Positions 21,330 to 29,781 of a DNA stretch of 29,803 nucleotides are shown here, one piece after another. The stretch comes from a virus. The notes under the pieces are model-generated. The model was not told the DNA's origin and made no database searches. It was given only the letters and a program-made list of their open reading frames with translations. Location of the stretch: IMG/VR virus record IMGVR_UViG_3300033153_002238, positions 1 to 29,803 of that record; one strand, 5' to 3'. Within the stretch, counting starts at the first letter, position 1. Every line of letters starts with the position of its first letter. The position numbers were made by a program, and so were the translations under genes.

Positions 21330-21721
21330 TATTCACCCCAGAAAGTTGCTGTGCCGGACTCCGTAACAATGACCTCTAGCCGGATGCTGTTGAAGTAGAA
21401 GAACGCTCCGGCTGGCGGGGCCAAGGTAGTGTCACCATCCGATGCCTTGGTTGGCGTAATCTGTACCCATGTCGAATCACTTACTGACCTGTTGCGCCCC
21501 CAGAATGAGCCCTTCCATGAGCTGGTTTCAATCACCTGGATCATGGACAGCGCAACGCTTGCCTCATAGACTGAATCAGCGATTGCCGTTTTACCTGTCG
21601 TGATGTCATTGCCAACCCACTTTGGAGAAGTCACGGCCTCCGAGTTTCTGCCAGCCACCAAGAGGACCACCGCGACAAGCAAGGACACCAGGATTATCAC
21701 CATTGTTTTTCTATTCATCAT
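21329..21721 (-). CDS. Membrane-anchored or exported small protein
   Basis: 130 residues. MMNRKTMVIILVSLLVAVVL and following residues form a hydrophobic N-terminal helix; with no clear cleavage site it may stay as an anchor. The rest is a beta-rich domain (SSWKGSFWGRNRSVSDSTWV, GAFFYFNSIRLEVIVTESGT). Stop and start overlap both neighbours (TAATG, ATGATGA). Fourth member of the exported block. Confidence 0.6.
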   Translation of the reverse strand: MMNRKTMVIILVSLLVAVVLLVAGRNSEAVTSPKWVGNDITTGKTAIADSVYEASVALSMIQVIETSSWKGSFWGRNRSVSDSTWVQITPTKASDGDTTLAPPAGAFFYFNSIRLEVIVTESGTATFWGE

Positions 21722-23523
21722 AGCACCGTCTCCTCAAGGTTAAGCGGATCAGCCAGCCAGTGCTGGAAGTCCACCTGTTTCAATTGCAACATCCCTAAAA
21801 CGTGTGATCCTCCAGCGGCGCTGCGGATCGTTTGCGGTATCCCGGTAATCTGGTAAACTCTGCCCCGTTGAATAGCTGCGAACTGTAGGGCGATTGGATC
21901 AGTCAGGGCAAGGTGTATATTGTATACTTCACCGGCTGTCATTGCGCCCTCGTCTACCCGTACAGAAAGGATCAAGCCCGGATAGGCATGATGTCCAGAG
22001 CCGTCCTTGCCTATCCGTATGGCCGTTGCAGAGCTGCCGAAATCTATCTTGTTTGTGGCCATGTCAACATCGCCAACGTGTACCCCGTTGACGTAAACAG
22101 ACTGAACGTCACCATTCCAGACGAAAGCCGCTGTGTTTATTTCACCCGGTAGCAGTGGGCTGGTTGTCGTTATGTTAAATGACTCATTCCCGCCAGCAGA
22201 ATCCCGCACAAAGATATACTGATCGCCTGAATAGTCCTTGATGACCCTCATATCAAGTGAAGTTGTACCAAAGAAGGCAACATTTGCCTTGAGTGCGTAT
22301 GTCTCATTCAACCAATCAGGAACAAAGAATGATGTCACAAGCGAACCCTGCTCCGGCATGGCCACACCCGAGACAGTTTCAATATCATTTGTTCCAGCGT
22401 ATGAGCTTGAATCTGTCCAGTAACCGCCGCCGCTATAAGCCCCTCCGCCTGCTTGTTGACATTGCGTAGGTCCGATCTCAAATGAACCAGAGACACCATC
22501 GGAGCTTGACAGGTAAAGAGTCAGTGATGGAACCGACAGGCTCCAGTCTGCTTCGTTGCGTGTAATAATCAATGGAGTCCAGCCGTCGAAGCGCTTGGCC
22601 CCTAGCGCTCTCGGGGTTGTCCCGGTTGCTCCGGTCAATAAAATGAGCGCATCTTCTGGCAGTTGCCCACGGACCCAAATACAGAACACCATATCCCCGC
22701 CGCCGGTTGGCGTGTACCCGCCATAATTACCGTCACCTGGATCAAACAAGCCTTTAACTTCTATATGCCGCAGGTTTGATACGTCATCGGTATAAGCAAC
22801 TTTCAGCGAGTCAGGACAGTCAGGATGCCCAAAGCCCCCGGAGTTGTGTGTGAACGTGATCTGGGCAACGTCTGTGCCGCCCTTAACCCAGCCGGAGTTA
22901 GTTCCCCCGGTGGCCGATCCTGCGCCCTTGGGGTAGGCTGGGCTCATGAGGTTGCGGATATTACGGGGAGCACCAACAGCGGCGCCGCCAGGAGTGTGGA
23001 AGATTTGCAGAACATCGGATACAGGCTTCTTGGCAAACCGCCGCTTGGCCTCATCCCAGAGCAGTAAAGTACCAGATGATTGCGTGTGCTTAATAGCGTG
23101 GTTGCCGGTCAAGTCGTAGGCTGTTCCGCCGTTAAGGTAGGTTGTCCCGTCCATCAAGATCGGCCTGAAAGCGAACTCTGTGTTTCTCCCGTAGTTGGGG
23201 CAAACCAAGACTTTCGCCCGTTGCTGCATCCAGTGTTCAAGACGCCGGGCCTTCTCGTTGGTGATGTAGTCAATGCTTAGACTGAGGTTGCGCCGGATGA
23301 CCCGTGTTTGATGGCCGATGGCTCCGGTAATGAAGTTGAGTGGATAGTCGATATTATCAAAGCCAGTTGGAGCCGGGATGGCACAAGGGCAGCCGTCCGG
23401 GTTCTCCAGCTTGATCTCATCATGCCGCTCAAACAATTCGCCTTCGGTGTAGTCGTGGTCATCGACTTCATCGATGGTGTTGAGCCGGACCAGGTTAATT
23501 AATGCGCCGCCACTCATTGTCAC
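21718..23523 (-). CDS. Distal tail protein with LamG-like domain
   Basis: 601 residues. N-terminal 130 residues resemble distal-tail/tube-end proteins (HDEIKLENP, INRNLSLSIDYITN-type strands, EHWMQQRAKVLV). From about 360 to 540 a concanavalin/LamG-like beta-sandwich is visible (AAFVWNGDVQSVYVNGVHVG, ATAIRIGKDGSG). The C-terminal 60 residues return to a tail style. GTG 23523 overlaps the tape-measure stop with GGAGG 7 bases before; ATG 23517 is the other choice. Likely joins tail tube to tip and binds host glycan. Confidence 0.58.
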   Translation of the reverse strand: MTMSGGALINLVRLNTIDEVDDHDYTEGELFERHDEIKLENPDGCPCAIPAPTGFDNIDYPLNFITGAIGHQTRVIRRNLSLSIDYITNEKARRLEHWMQQRAKVLVCPNYGRNTEFAFRPILMDGTTYLNGGTAYDLTGNHAIKHTQSSGTLLLWDEAKRRFAKKPVSDVLQIFHTPGGAAVGAPRNIRNLMSPAYPKGAGSATGGTNSGWVKGGTDVAQITFTHNSGGFGHPDCPDSLKVAYTDDVSNLRHIEVKGLFDPGDGNYGGYTPTGGGDMVFCIWVRGQLPEDALILLTGATGTTPRALGAKRFDGWTPLIITRNEADWSLSVPSLTLYLSSSDGVSGSFEIGPTQCQQAGGGAYSGGGYWTDSSSYAGTNDIETVSGVAMPEQGSLVTSFFVPDWLNETYALKANVAFFGTTSLDMRVIKDYSGDQYIFVRDSAGGNESFNITTTSPLLPGEINTAAFVWNGDVQSVYVNGVHVGDVDMATNKIDFGSSATAIRIGKDGSGHHAYPGLILSVRVDEGAMTAGEVYNIHLALTDPIALQFAAIQRGRVYQITGIPQTIRSAAGGSHVLGMLQLKQVDFQHWLADPLNLEETVL

Positions 23524-25442
23524 AGGTTAGCCTCCGCAAGTTTTTTGACAGCCGTTTCCGTTGCCTCGGCAAGATCCATAGCATCAAGCATTCCAATAGG
23601 GCGGGCGATGTTCATTGACACGCTCAAGTTCCTGCCGCCGCCGCTGGACAACGTAGCAGGATCGGCCATAGCTGAAGACTCCCTAGCTGCGAGGTATCCC
23701 CTGAGCTGTTGTGAGAGGCTTCTGTCAAGCATATATTCCCCGGGCATCGCCATGACAGGAACTGAATCCCTGCCCCTTGGCCCGTCCGGCACGGAGAAAC
23801 CTCTTGCCGCCCGCAGGACTGCCCCGCCGTGAGCCATTGGGATTGACCCGCCGTCCTTGACCCCGCCGAATATATTACCGAACGTGCTTATAGCCCTGAG
23901 GAAAAGCATCTTTGCGATGGCCGCAGATATGGCATTGATGACCTCGTTTTGTATCGCATTGGCAAATGCCTTCATGGTGTTCTCGCCACGAAGGAAAGCC
24001 TGGACTGTGGACTCACCTATTCTGGCAACGGCATTAGCAGCGGCAAGCGCCTGCTCATATGCTTCCGCTTCTGCCTTTAGCCTGTCCTCGTTTGCTTTCG
24101 CTATTTCGTCAAGCTGCTCTATGTTCGTAAGGCGTGCGTCTTCTTCCTCTGCCCACATATCAAAATGAAGCTGCCTGATTTCCTGAAGCTCTGCTTTTGC
24201 CGCAGCCTCGGCAGCAACAAGCTCTTCCCATAGTACAATTTCTCCAGGGTCGATTGTGACAACAGGGGCAACATCTTGATCATCCCGCTTGTCTTTCCCG
24301 CCGCCCTTTTCAATCTCTTCTCTTAATGCCTTTATCGCCAACCGGCGCTCCCTGAGATCATCAACAAACTTCGTTGTCGCCCCCTCGGCACCTTCTCCAC
24401 GGCCAGCAAGCAGCAGTTGGAATTTTTTTACCGCCTCGGACGCCTCGTTGATTTCTTTCTTTGTTGATCCGCCTAGTGTTTTAATTGCGTCAATGGTGCC
24501 CTTGACCATTGCTGGGCCGGGGACAAGCGCGGTTGTAACGTCGCCAAGCTGCTTGATCGCATCCAGCCCAGTGATCACGGGGACGATGGCATTGCTTATG
24601 TCATCAAGTCCCATTGCAATTTCCATCATCAAGTCAGAGGCAGTCACTCCGCCAGTCTTGAATTCATCAAATAGCGATGTCACCTCAAGGGCAAACGTCT
24701 CTATCAGTTGGGCCGCGTCTGTACCGTATGCAGCGACAAGTTCACGGCCAACCCCACCAGCGGTTTTACCAAGCAGATCCAAGGCATCGTTTAATGCAGC
24801 AGCCCCGTCGGTGAACTCCTGCGAATAAACAAGGCCCAGGCTCTTTGCCAGTTCCTTTTGAGTCTCAAGCTCTTCGCTTGTTTGCCTGATAACGGGAAGC
24901 ATTCTCATGCCGCTTTTGCCAAATATCTGCTGGGCAAATGCCGCTTGCTCTGTTGTACTGGACAGCCCGGCGAGTGCAGCCATGACATCGTTAAAGACGT
25001 CCTCGGCTTTACGCATCTCCCCGCTGGCGTCTGTAGTCTCAACCCCTAGATCCTTGAAGGCGTCAACGGATAGCTTCGTGCCATCTGCGACGCCCTTCAT
25101 TTGGGTAATGAGGCCCTTCATTGCAATCTCAAGAGTCCCGGCATTTCCACCGGCCCGCTCAATTATGAACACCCACTCAGACAGAGATTCAATTGAAACA
25201 TCAATGCGCTTGCTCATCTTGTCGAACTGATCGCCAAGAGTTATCGCAGCCTTGACCTGTTCCTTGGTGGCGTTAAACATCTTAACAAAAGCAGCGGCAA
25301 CAACAACCGCCGCAGCCGCAGCCGCAACACCCATTGCAACTATGGCTTTTTTGCTTTTGCCTACATTGCCGTTAAAGGTCTTCAGCTTGGCAGAAGCCTT
25401 GTCCTTGGCATTGATGATAACTTCCAAGACTCTGTTCGACAT
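23520..25442 (-). CDS. Tail tape measure protein
   Basis: 640 residues, sets tail length. Starts MSNRVLEVIINAKDKASAKL, typical of this family. Residues 33-52 are Ala/Val-rich and may insert in the membrane on DNA entry. A long helical body includes FGKSGMRMLPVI and EFTDGAAALNDALDLLGKTAG blocks known from TP901-1-like tape measures. Gly-rich C-terminus with GGSIPMAHGGAVL and a GEYMLDRSLSQQL part. With about 0.15 nm per residue, a short tail near 95 nm is expected. Start at TAATG overlap with the frameshift ORF. Confidence 0.88.
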   Translation of the reverse strand: MSNRVLEVIINAKDKASAKLKTFNGNVGKSKKAIVAMGVAAAAAAVVVAAAFVKMFNATKEQVKAAITLGDQFDKMSKRIDVSIESLSEWVFIIERAGGNAGTLEIAMKGLITQMKGVADGTKLSVDAFKDLGVETTDASGEMRKAEDVFNDVMAALAGLSSTTEQAAFAQQIFGKSGMRMLPVIRQTSEELETQKELAKSLGLVYSQEFTDGAAALNDALDLLGKTAGGVGRELVAAYGTDAAQLIETFALEVTSLFDEFKTGGVTASDLMMEIAMGLDDISNAIVPVITGLDAIKQLGDVTTALVPGPAMVKGTIDAIKTLGGSTKKEINEASEAVKKFQLLLAGRGEGAEGATTKFVDDLRERRLAIKALREEIEKGGGKDKRDDQDVAPVVTIDPGEIVLWEELVAAEAAAKAELQEIRQLHFDMWAEEEDARLTNIEQLDEIAKANEDRLKAEAEAYEQALAAANAVARIGESTVQAFLRGENTMKAFANAIQNEVINAISAAIAKMLFLRAISTFGNIFGGVKDGGSIPMAHGGAVLRAARGFSVPDGPRGRDSVPVMAMPGEYMLDRSLSQQLRGYLAARESSAMADPATLSSGGGRNLSVSMNIARPIGMLDAMDLAEATETAVKKLAEANL

Positions 25443-25633
25443 TACTTCTTTGTCGCTCTCTCTAGTACCGCATAATCAAACGCAGTGAGTACATCATCCT
25501 TCTCAAGCCAGTAGCTCGGCGGCTGCCCATAGCGAACCGCCAAAGCGTCAAGCGCCCCTGCTAACCAGACTCCGCCGGGGCCGTGCAGGAGTTTGGCATA
25601 GGGTCCACTGAAAGCCCGGAGCCGAGGAACGAT
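25442..25633 (-). CDS. -1 frame extension of tail assembly chaperone (frameshift product)
   Basis: In the -1 frame relative to the 126-residue gene, the stretch from after a TAA at 25634-25636 to the TAA at 25442-25444 is open. It encodes GPYAKLLHGPGGVWLAGALD and continues to DYAVLERATKK, protein-like and ending exactly at the tape-measure ATG (TAATG). No credible start codon exists in it, so ribosomes must enter by a -1 shift between 25633 and 25561, like the lambda G-GT pair. No textbook slippery heptamer is visible. Confidence 0.6.
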   Translation of the reverse strand: MVPRLRAFSGPYAKLLHGPGGVWLAGALDALAVRYGQPPSYWLEKDDVLTAFDYAVLERATKK

Positions 25634-25941
25634 TTAAGCAGCGGCCCGGTGACTGGATCAAGCTCCGGCCAATCCCTGTCGCCATGGACAAATGGAACAC
25701 CAGCGATGGCAACCAATGCCACCTTGCAGATATTGCCCTCCATGATCACTGATCTTTCGATATGCGCCGCTGTGTCCTCTTGCCTTTGTTCCGGTGTTCT
25801 TTCGCCACCACCGGAGAGCAATCCGAACACCTGCCGCACATCGCCAAGCTGCAACATCAAGGCCGTGGTCCTGTGCTTTAATTCAAACACAACGCCACTG
25901 ACCTTCACCTCATACGTTCCAATCCCTTTAAGGGCTTCCAT
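25561..25941 (-). CDS. Tail assembly chaperone (G-like)
   Basis: 126 residues between tail tube and tape measure, the place of lambda G. YEVKVSGVVFELKHRTTALM, then LGDVRQVFGLLSGGGERTPE; a beta-strand start then helices, as in chaperones that hold the tape measure before tube assembly. The C-terminal 10 residues (PNSCTAPAESG) look non-conserved, while the overlapping -1 frame looks real, as expected for a frameshifted pair. Confidence 0.7.
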   Translation of the reverse strand: MEALKGIGTYEVKVSGVVFELKHRTTALMLQLGDVRQVFGLLSGGGERTPEQRQEDTAAHIERSVIMEGNICKVALVAIAGVPFVHGDRDWPELDPVTGPLLKSFLGSGLSVDPMPNSCTAPAESG

Positions 25942-25950
25942 CGTTTCCTC

Positions 25951-26823
25951 CTATGCCTGTGTTGTAATAACGAGGTCTTGAGCCTCTACATTGATTGGGA
26001 ACTGGGTAATGCCTGCACCAAGAGCCGGGCCGTCCCCACTCATGTACGCAGCGCCAAGGGTGAAGTCGCCAATGACAATATCACCGAGGGTAGTACCGGC
26101 AAAGAACAGATCAAGGATTGCTTCAGAATCCGCATTGGTATCGTCTGAAAGCTCAACGTTCAGCGTGCTTGCCAAGGTTGTCCTGCCTGCCCAGACTGGT
26201 TGCTTGATAACACCAGAGCCCAAGCACTTGCGGTCTGATCCGACTGTTGGGAAAGTAATGTCAACGGTTCCAGTTAAGGAACACATTGCCGTTCCGCCGA
26301 TGGAAACAGAAGACAGGTCATTGGCCCACAAGATGCCGGTCTCACTTGGTTTCGTGAGTGCAGCAGCAGTTTCCTTTGACCATGACTGAGCCAAGAACCC
26401 AAGGGTAACCATGACCGCACTATCAGGGGTGAACTCAAAGCGCATCGACTGATAGACTGCGCCGAGGTACTGAATGACATACCCGCCATAATCCACCCAA
26501 AGCGACTGGCCCCATTCATCAGGAGCAGCGCCGCTGCCGATGGTGTAGTCATCTGATACGAGGTTCCCGGCACCGGCCAAGATCCCGCCGATCACGCTGC
26601 GGTGATCATCATAGGCCACTGTGATTTCGCCATCGACAAACCCGCCGCCATACTTCCTGACAGCGTTGTTAGCCACACCCAAAACAGGGGAGGGCAGCAG
26701 GGGGATTGTTGGGGCAAGTGAAGTGCTCACTCCATGCTGGGTTATGTACCCAACCGAAGCTGTTCCGTAGGTAGTCTCAGGCCCGACCCTGATCCCGCCT
26801 TTGTCACCAATTTTTACGCTCAT
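25951..26823 (-). CDS. Major tail tube protein
   Basis: 290 residues, second largest block of the tail module, upstream of the chaperones. Starts VKIGDKGGIRVGPETTYGTA, a pattern common to siphovirus tube proteins. Long beta-rich sequence with two halves (FVDGEITVAYDDH and TGTVDITFPTVG) that look alike, fitting a duplicated or enlarged tube fold. Likely forms the hexameric tube rings. Family inferred from place and sequence style. Confidence 0.75.
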   Translation of the reverse strand: MSVKIGDKGGIRVGPETTYGTASVGYITQHGVSTSLAPTIPLLPSPVLGVANNAVRKYGGGFVDGEITVAYDDHRSVIGGILAGAGNLVSDDYTIGSGAAPDEWGQSLWVDYGGYVIQYLGAVYQSMRFEFTPDSAVMVTLGFLAQSWSKETAAALTKPSETGILWANDLSSVSIGGTAMCSLTGTVDITFPTVGSDRKCLGSGVIKQPVWAGRTTLASTLNVELSDDTNADSEAILDLFFAGTTLGDIVIGDFTLGAAYMSGDGPALGAGITQFPINVEAQDLVITTQA

Positions 26824-26841
26824 ATCAAAACCTCCGACGGT

Positions 26842-27315
26842 TTACCAGTTCTCGCTTTGAGACCATGTGAATGTTGTGGGGAATTCAAACCCCGCCTTTT
26901 TTTCCGGTGATAGCAACCCGCCATCGTAGGAAGTTCTGCCGAACTTTGTAGCAGCGCCCCGGCCAACGCCCGCCCTTATTTCATCAAACCCTGTATGCAG
27001 CGCTGTCCTTGCGTCCTGTTCAAGCGACATGGCAAGCGCCCTCGGGTGTTCTGTTTCGTATGTTGCGACACCGACGACCATGATAGTAAGCTCTTGGTTG
27101 ACCCTTGCCGGTCCTCCGGTAAAGTGAACCGGGGTATCTCCAGATGTAGCATCAAAGAACAGCTTATATTTCGCTGTGCTGTTCTCGAAGTCATCCCAAT
27201 TATCAAACACCGCAGCGTCGCAGTTATAGGCCAGCGCCTTTGAGATTAACCGCAGCCTGGTTTCAACGAACTTCAGCAGCCTGTAAGGTACAAAGTCATC
27301 GATTTTATTTGGCAT
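26842..27315 (-). CDS. Tail terminator protein (probable)
   Basis: 157 residues just before the tube gene. Helix (LLKFVETRLRLISKALAYNC) then strands (NQELTIMVVGVATYETEHPR) and a second helix ALAMSLEQDARTALHTGFDE: the layout of gpU-like tail terminators that cap the tube. 11-base overlap with the gene upstream. Confidence 0.65.
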   Translation of the reverse strand: MPNKIDDFVPYRLLKFVETRLRLISKALAYNCDAAVFDNWDDFENSTAKYKLFFDATSGDTPVHFTGGPARVNQELTIMVVGVATYETEHPRALAMSLEQDARTALHTGFDEIRAGVGRGAATKFGRTSYDGGLLSPEKKAGFEFPTTFTWSQSENW

Positions 27316-27913
27316 TGCCCAACCCCAGTGCTCTGTCTACTGCCTGATCCATGCGCTTGTTGCGGTCCTTTTCAGTGTTCTTTATTGCCCTGTCCAGTGA
27401 CGGACGCGGGGGAAGTTTTACCTGCTTCTTAAGGATATACATCACCAGTAAACTACTAGCGCCGTCCGATTTAACCAGCAGGTTATTTCCCCTCTGGCTC
27501 TTGATGAAAAACAGGTTATCGACATACCTTGGCCAAACACCTTTGGGTGCGTTCTCTGTTGGGATGGCAAGATACTTGCCCTTGGCCCTGATAGTCCCGC
27601 CTTCTTCAATTGTCCTTGCTCTTGGCAATGCCGATCCGTAAGCCCCGGACATCCCGCCCGGTCTCCAGTCCCTATGGAATGACTTGGACAGTTCCCCGGT
27701 CCTTGAAGTCCACCGCTTGCTGACAGCCCTGCTCTTGCCGCCCCGGTTGGTTTCGACTTTCTTATGCCTCCGCTCAATAATCACAAGCTGATCACGAACA
27801 CCAAGGGAGATTTCCTTCCTCATGTTCTTCGCTGCGCCTGCTATCATGCGCTCAAGTCCTCGTGAATTTACGGAAGCGGTAAACATCAGCTCAACACCTT
27901 GTACTTTTGCCAC
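27305..27913 (-). CDS. HK97 gp10-like head-tail completion protein
   Basis: 202 residues, highly basic. Middle block RTGELSKSFHRDWRPGGMSG, GSALPRARTIEEGGTIRAKG, and a basic C-terminal helix DRAIKNTEKDRNKRMDQAVD are typical of the HK97 gp10 / minor tail Z family that joins head and tail. The position between connector and terminator agrees. 28-base overlap with the connector gene upstream. Confidence 0.7.
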   Translation of the reverse strand: MAKVQGVELMFTASVNSRGLERMIAGAAKNMRKEISLGVRDQLVIIERRHKKVETNRGGKSRAVSKRWTSRTGELSKSFHRDWRPGGMSGAYGSALPRARTIEEGGTIRAKGKYLAIPTENAPKGVWPRYVDNLFFIKSQRGNNLLVKSDGASSLLVMYILKKQVKLPPRPSLDRAIKNTEKDRNKRMDQAVDRALGLGNAK

Positions 27914-28482
27914 AATGAAGCGGCCTCTTTTATAACCCCGTTGCGGTCCATTTGGATAGATTCGCCATTGGCAGAGTGAGATTGCACCCCGACTTCACCG
28001 GCCATCCGTTTAAGGTCAACCCTGCCCTGATAGATTGCGCCCATAACCACGTCCCCGGGGACCGTCGCCCAGCCGCCGAAGTATTCAACCTCTATGTAAT
28101 CGGCACCCTCAAGGCACGGGAAGCACCCGCCAACCAGGTCAACCCGTGAATAGAAGTCATCGGTAGTCACGACAAGATCGACATCATTGGCTGAGTATGT
28201 TTCGTTAAGAACCCCAGCGATGTATACTTTTACAGTGAGATCATGCGTTGAAAGATCTGTGTTATAGACCGGTGCCCGCAGGAAGATCATTGGGGAGCGC
28301 TGCCCCCGGTGGGTTTCCTTGATTGCCGTAGAAAGATCCTGGTTGATCTGGACCCTGCCCATTGTGGCCTTGGCCTTGTCAGACAGGCCGTTGATCAGGT
28401 AGATAAGGTTATCCTCATCGTTGAAGTCGAACACCCTCTTGGCTTCCTGCTCGGCAATGATCGGGTCTGTAGTCAATTCCAT
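27886..28482 (-). CDS. Head-tail connector, gp6-like
   Basis: 198 residues. N-terminal helices (DPIIAEQEAKRVFDFNDEDN, LIYLINGLSDKAKATMGR) resemble the start of gp6-type connectors; a beta insert follows, then VPGDVVMGAIYQGRVDLKRM and EAASLWQKYKV, the usual C-terminal helix and end. Proteins of this family add to the portal after packaging. Larger than most (about 100 residues), owing to the insert. Confidence 0.65.
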   Translation of the reverse strand: MELTTDPIIAEQEAKRVFDFNDEDNLIYLINGLSDKAKATMGRVQINQDLSTAIKETHRGQRSPMIFLRAPVYNTDLSTHDLTVKVYIAGVLNETYSANDVDLVVTTDDFYSRVDLVGGCFPCLEGADYIEVEYFGGWATVPGDVVMGAIYQGRVDLKRMAGEVGVQSHSANGESIQMDRNGVIKEAASLWQKYKVLS

Positions 28483-28490
28483 GATTCCCC

Positions 28491-28838
28491 CTATGCCGTG
28501 TAGTGCCGTGGTTGGCGGATCTCAATCACGAATTCATTGCAGAAGTCAACGGTCGATGCATAAACCAACCGGATCTGAGCATCAAGGTCGGCCTTGGTGT
28601 CAATCTGTCCGGCGGTTGGGTAGAAGTACCACCATCCGTCTGTACCATCTTCCTTTGTCAAGGTCGCAGCTTCGATCTCGTAAGCAGTACCGGATAGTGA
28701 TTGAGCCGAGATTGTGGCGCTAACGGTGTCCGTCTGGTCAATAGCCGCCCCGGTGTCCTGGTCTCGCATCTGAAACCGCAGCTTGCGCCCGGTTGCCCCA
28801 ACGTAGGTTATAATCCTTCTGCGTTCTTCACTGGCCAT
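28491..28838 (-). CDS. Small beta-rich head/connector-region protein
   Basis: 115 residues, beta-strand rich (VGATGRKLRFQMRDQDTGAA, DTVSATISAQSLSGT, FVIEIRQPRHYTA). It looks like the phage Ig-like or BppU-N-like small fold, but the exact role is unknown. Start ATG 28838 overlaps the previous stop. Confidence 0.55.
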   Translation of the reverse strand: MASEERRRIITYVGATGRKLRFQMRDQDTGAAIDQTDTVSATISAQSLSGTAYEIEAATLTKEDGTDGWWYFYPTAGQIDTKADLDAQIRLVYASTVDFCNEFVIEIRQPRHYTA

Positions 28839-29365
28839 TATGGAACCTCTGTAAGTGTGTTAAAGTCTCCATCATCTGGCATTTCGATCTGTCCGATGTA
28901 TTCATACACGCCCGTCTCGCCACCTGAAGACCATCTCCAGAAAACGTCAACCAGAACACCAATCAATTCAATCGTTACCCCGGTTAACGTCGATTCATGC
29001 GGGGAACTCTGCTCCGGTGACGAGGCTGGCATGGTGGCCACAACATCGCCAGATGTCTCCCTTAATTCTATTTGAGCGGTACAATCAGAGCCGGTTGTCG
29101 TGGTGGTCGATACGAATAGCCTTGTATCAAATTCCCAGCCTTCAGCCTTGAGCAGGAACACAGAGAGCCTTGGAAGGACAAGCCCTGCGATTCCCGGCCC
29201 GCAAGATACTGCCTCTTCCGCATCGCCTATTTGGGGAATAGCTGCGGAAGAGACACCCGCTGAGACAATAACCTCAGCGACGGCAGGCATAGACAATCCG
29301 GTACTTGAAACGCTGGAAGGAATCTCAAGATCAGCCGGTTGAATCCTGTCTATGCCTGTGCTCAT
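28838..29365 (-). CDS. Hypothetical structural-region protein
   Basis: 175 residues, acidic, rich in Ser/Val/Gly: AVAEVIVSAGVSSAAIPQIG, then DCTAQIELRETSGDVVATMP. Beta-sandwich style; possibly decorative or a head-fibre part. No family recognised. Overlaps both neighbours by stop/start contact. Confidence 0.5.
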   Translation of the reverse strand: MSTGIDRIQPADLEIPSSVSSTGLSMPAVAEVIVSAGVSSAAIPQIGDAEEAVSCGPGIAGLVLPRLSVFLLKAEGWEFDTRLFVSTTTTTGSDCTAQIELRETSGDVVATMPASSPEQSSPHESTLTGVTIELIGVLVDVFWRWSSGGETGVYEYIGQIEMPDDGDFNTLTEVP

Positions 29366-29781
29366 TACTTCGTTTTCTCCGAGTGGGTGATGATCTTGGT
29401 TTCCATGTCCCGATCCTGGCAGACGAAATATTTACCGTTCCGCAACTGCCGGAATTTACCGATGGACATCCGCTCAATCACGGGATCAAAGGTTTGTCCT
29501 GGTGCAATGAAGTCGCCATTTGGAACCCGGAATTTCCTGATACACTCGCAGGGCCCGGAGCCCAGCCTTGATGGAACATCAAAGTACTTACCCTTGGCCG
29601 TGAATACATCGACTGTTCCGCTTGGCAGGTGCAGCGTGTAGGCGTTGGCTCGTGAGAACATATCAACACCCTCGTTGCGCTTCTTTACCGCCTCGTAGTC
29701 GTCTGGCCGGTAATCAGGGACAGGCTCTTTTACGGCCTTCTTCTCTTTTACGGCCTTGGGCTCTCCCTTTTTGAAAGTCAT
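29365..29781 (-). CDS. Hypothetical head-region protein with basic N-terminus
   Basis: 138 residues; I start at ATG 29781, 6 bases behind GGAG, not at the TTG 29793. The first 40 residues are Lys/Glu-rich with a KAVKEKKAVKEP repeat, probably disordered. The rest is compact and basic (VDVFTAKGKYFDVPSRLG, SGPCECIRKFRVPNGDF). The gene expected upstream (beyond the right edge) is the major capsid gene. No family recognised. Confidence 0.52.
   Translation of the reverse strand: MTFKKGEPKAVKEKKAVKEPVPDYRPDDYEAVKKRNEGVDMFSRANAYTLHLPSGTVDVFTAKGKYFDVPSRLGSGPCECIRKFRVPNGDFIAPGQTFDPVIERMSIGKFRQLRNGKYFVCQDRDMETKIITHSEKTK

Noticed and set aside
24289-24828. 179-codon plus-strand ORF opposite the tape measure gene
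   Set aside because: Antisense to a strongly supported gene, low-complexity Ser/Ala-rich product, no ribosome binding site or context.
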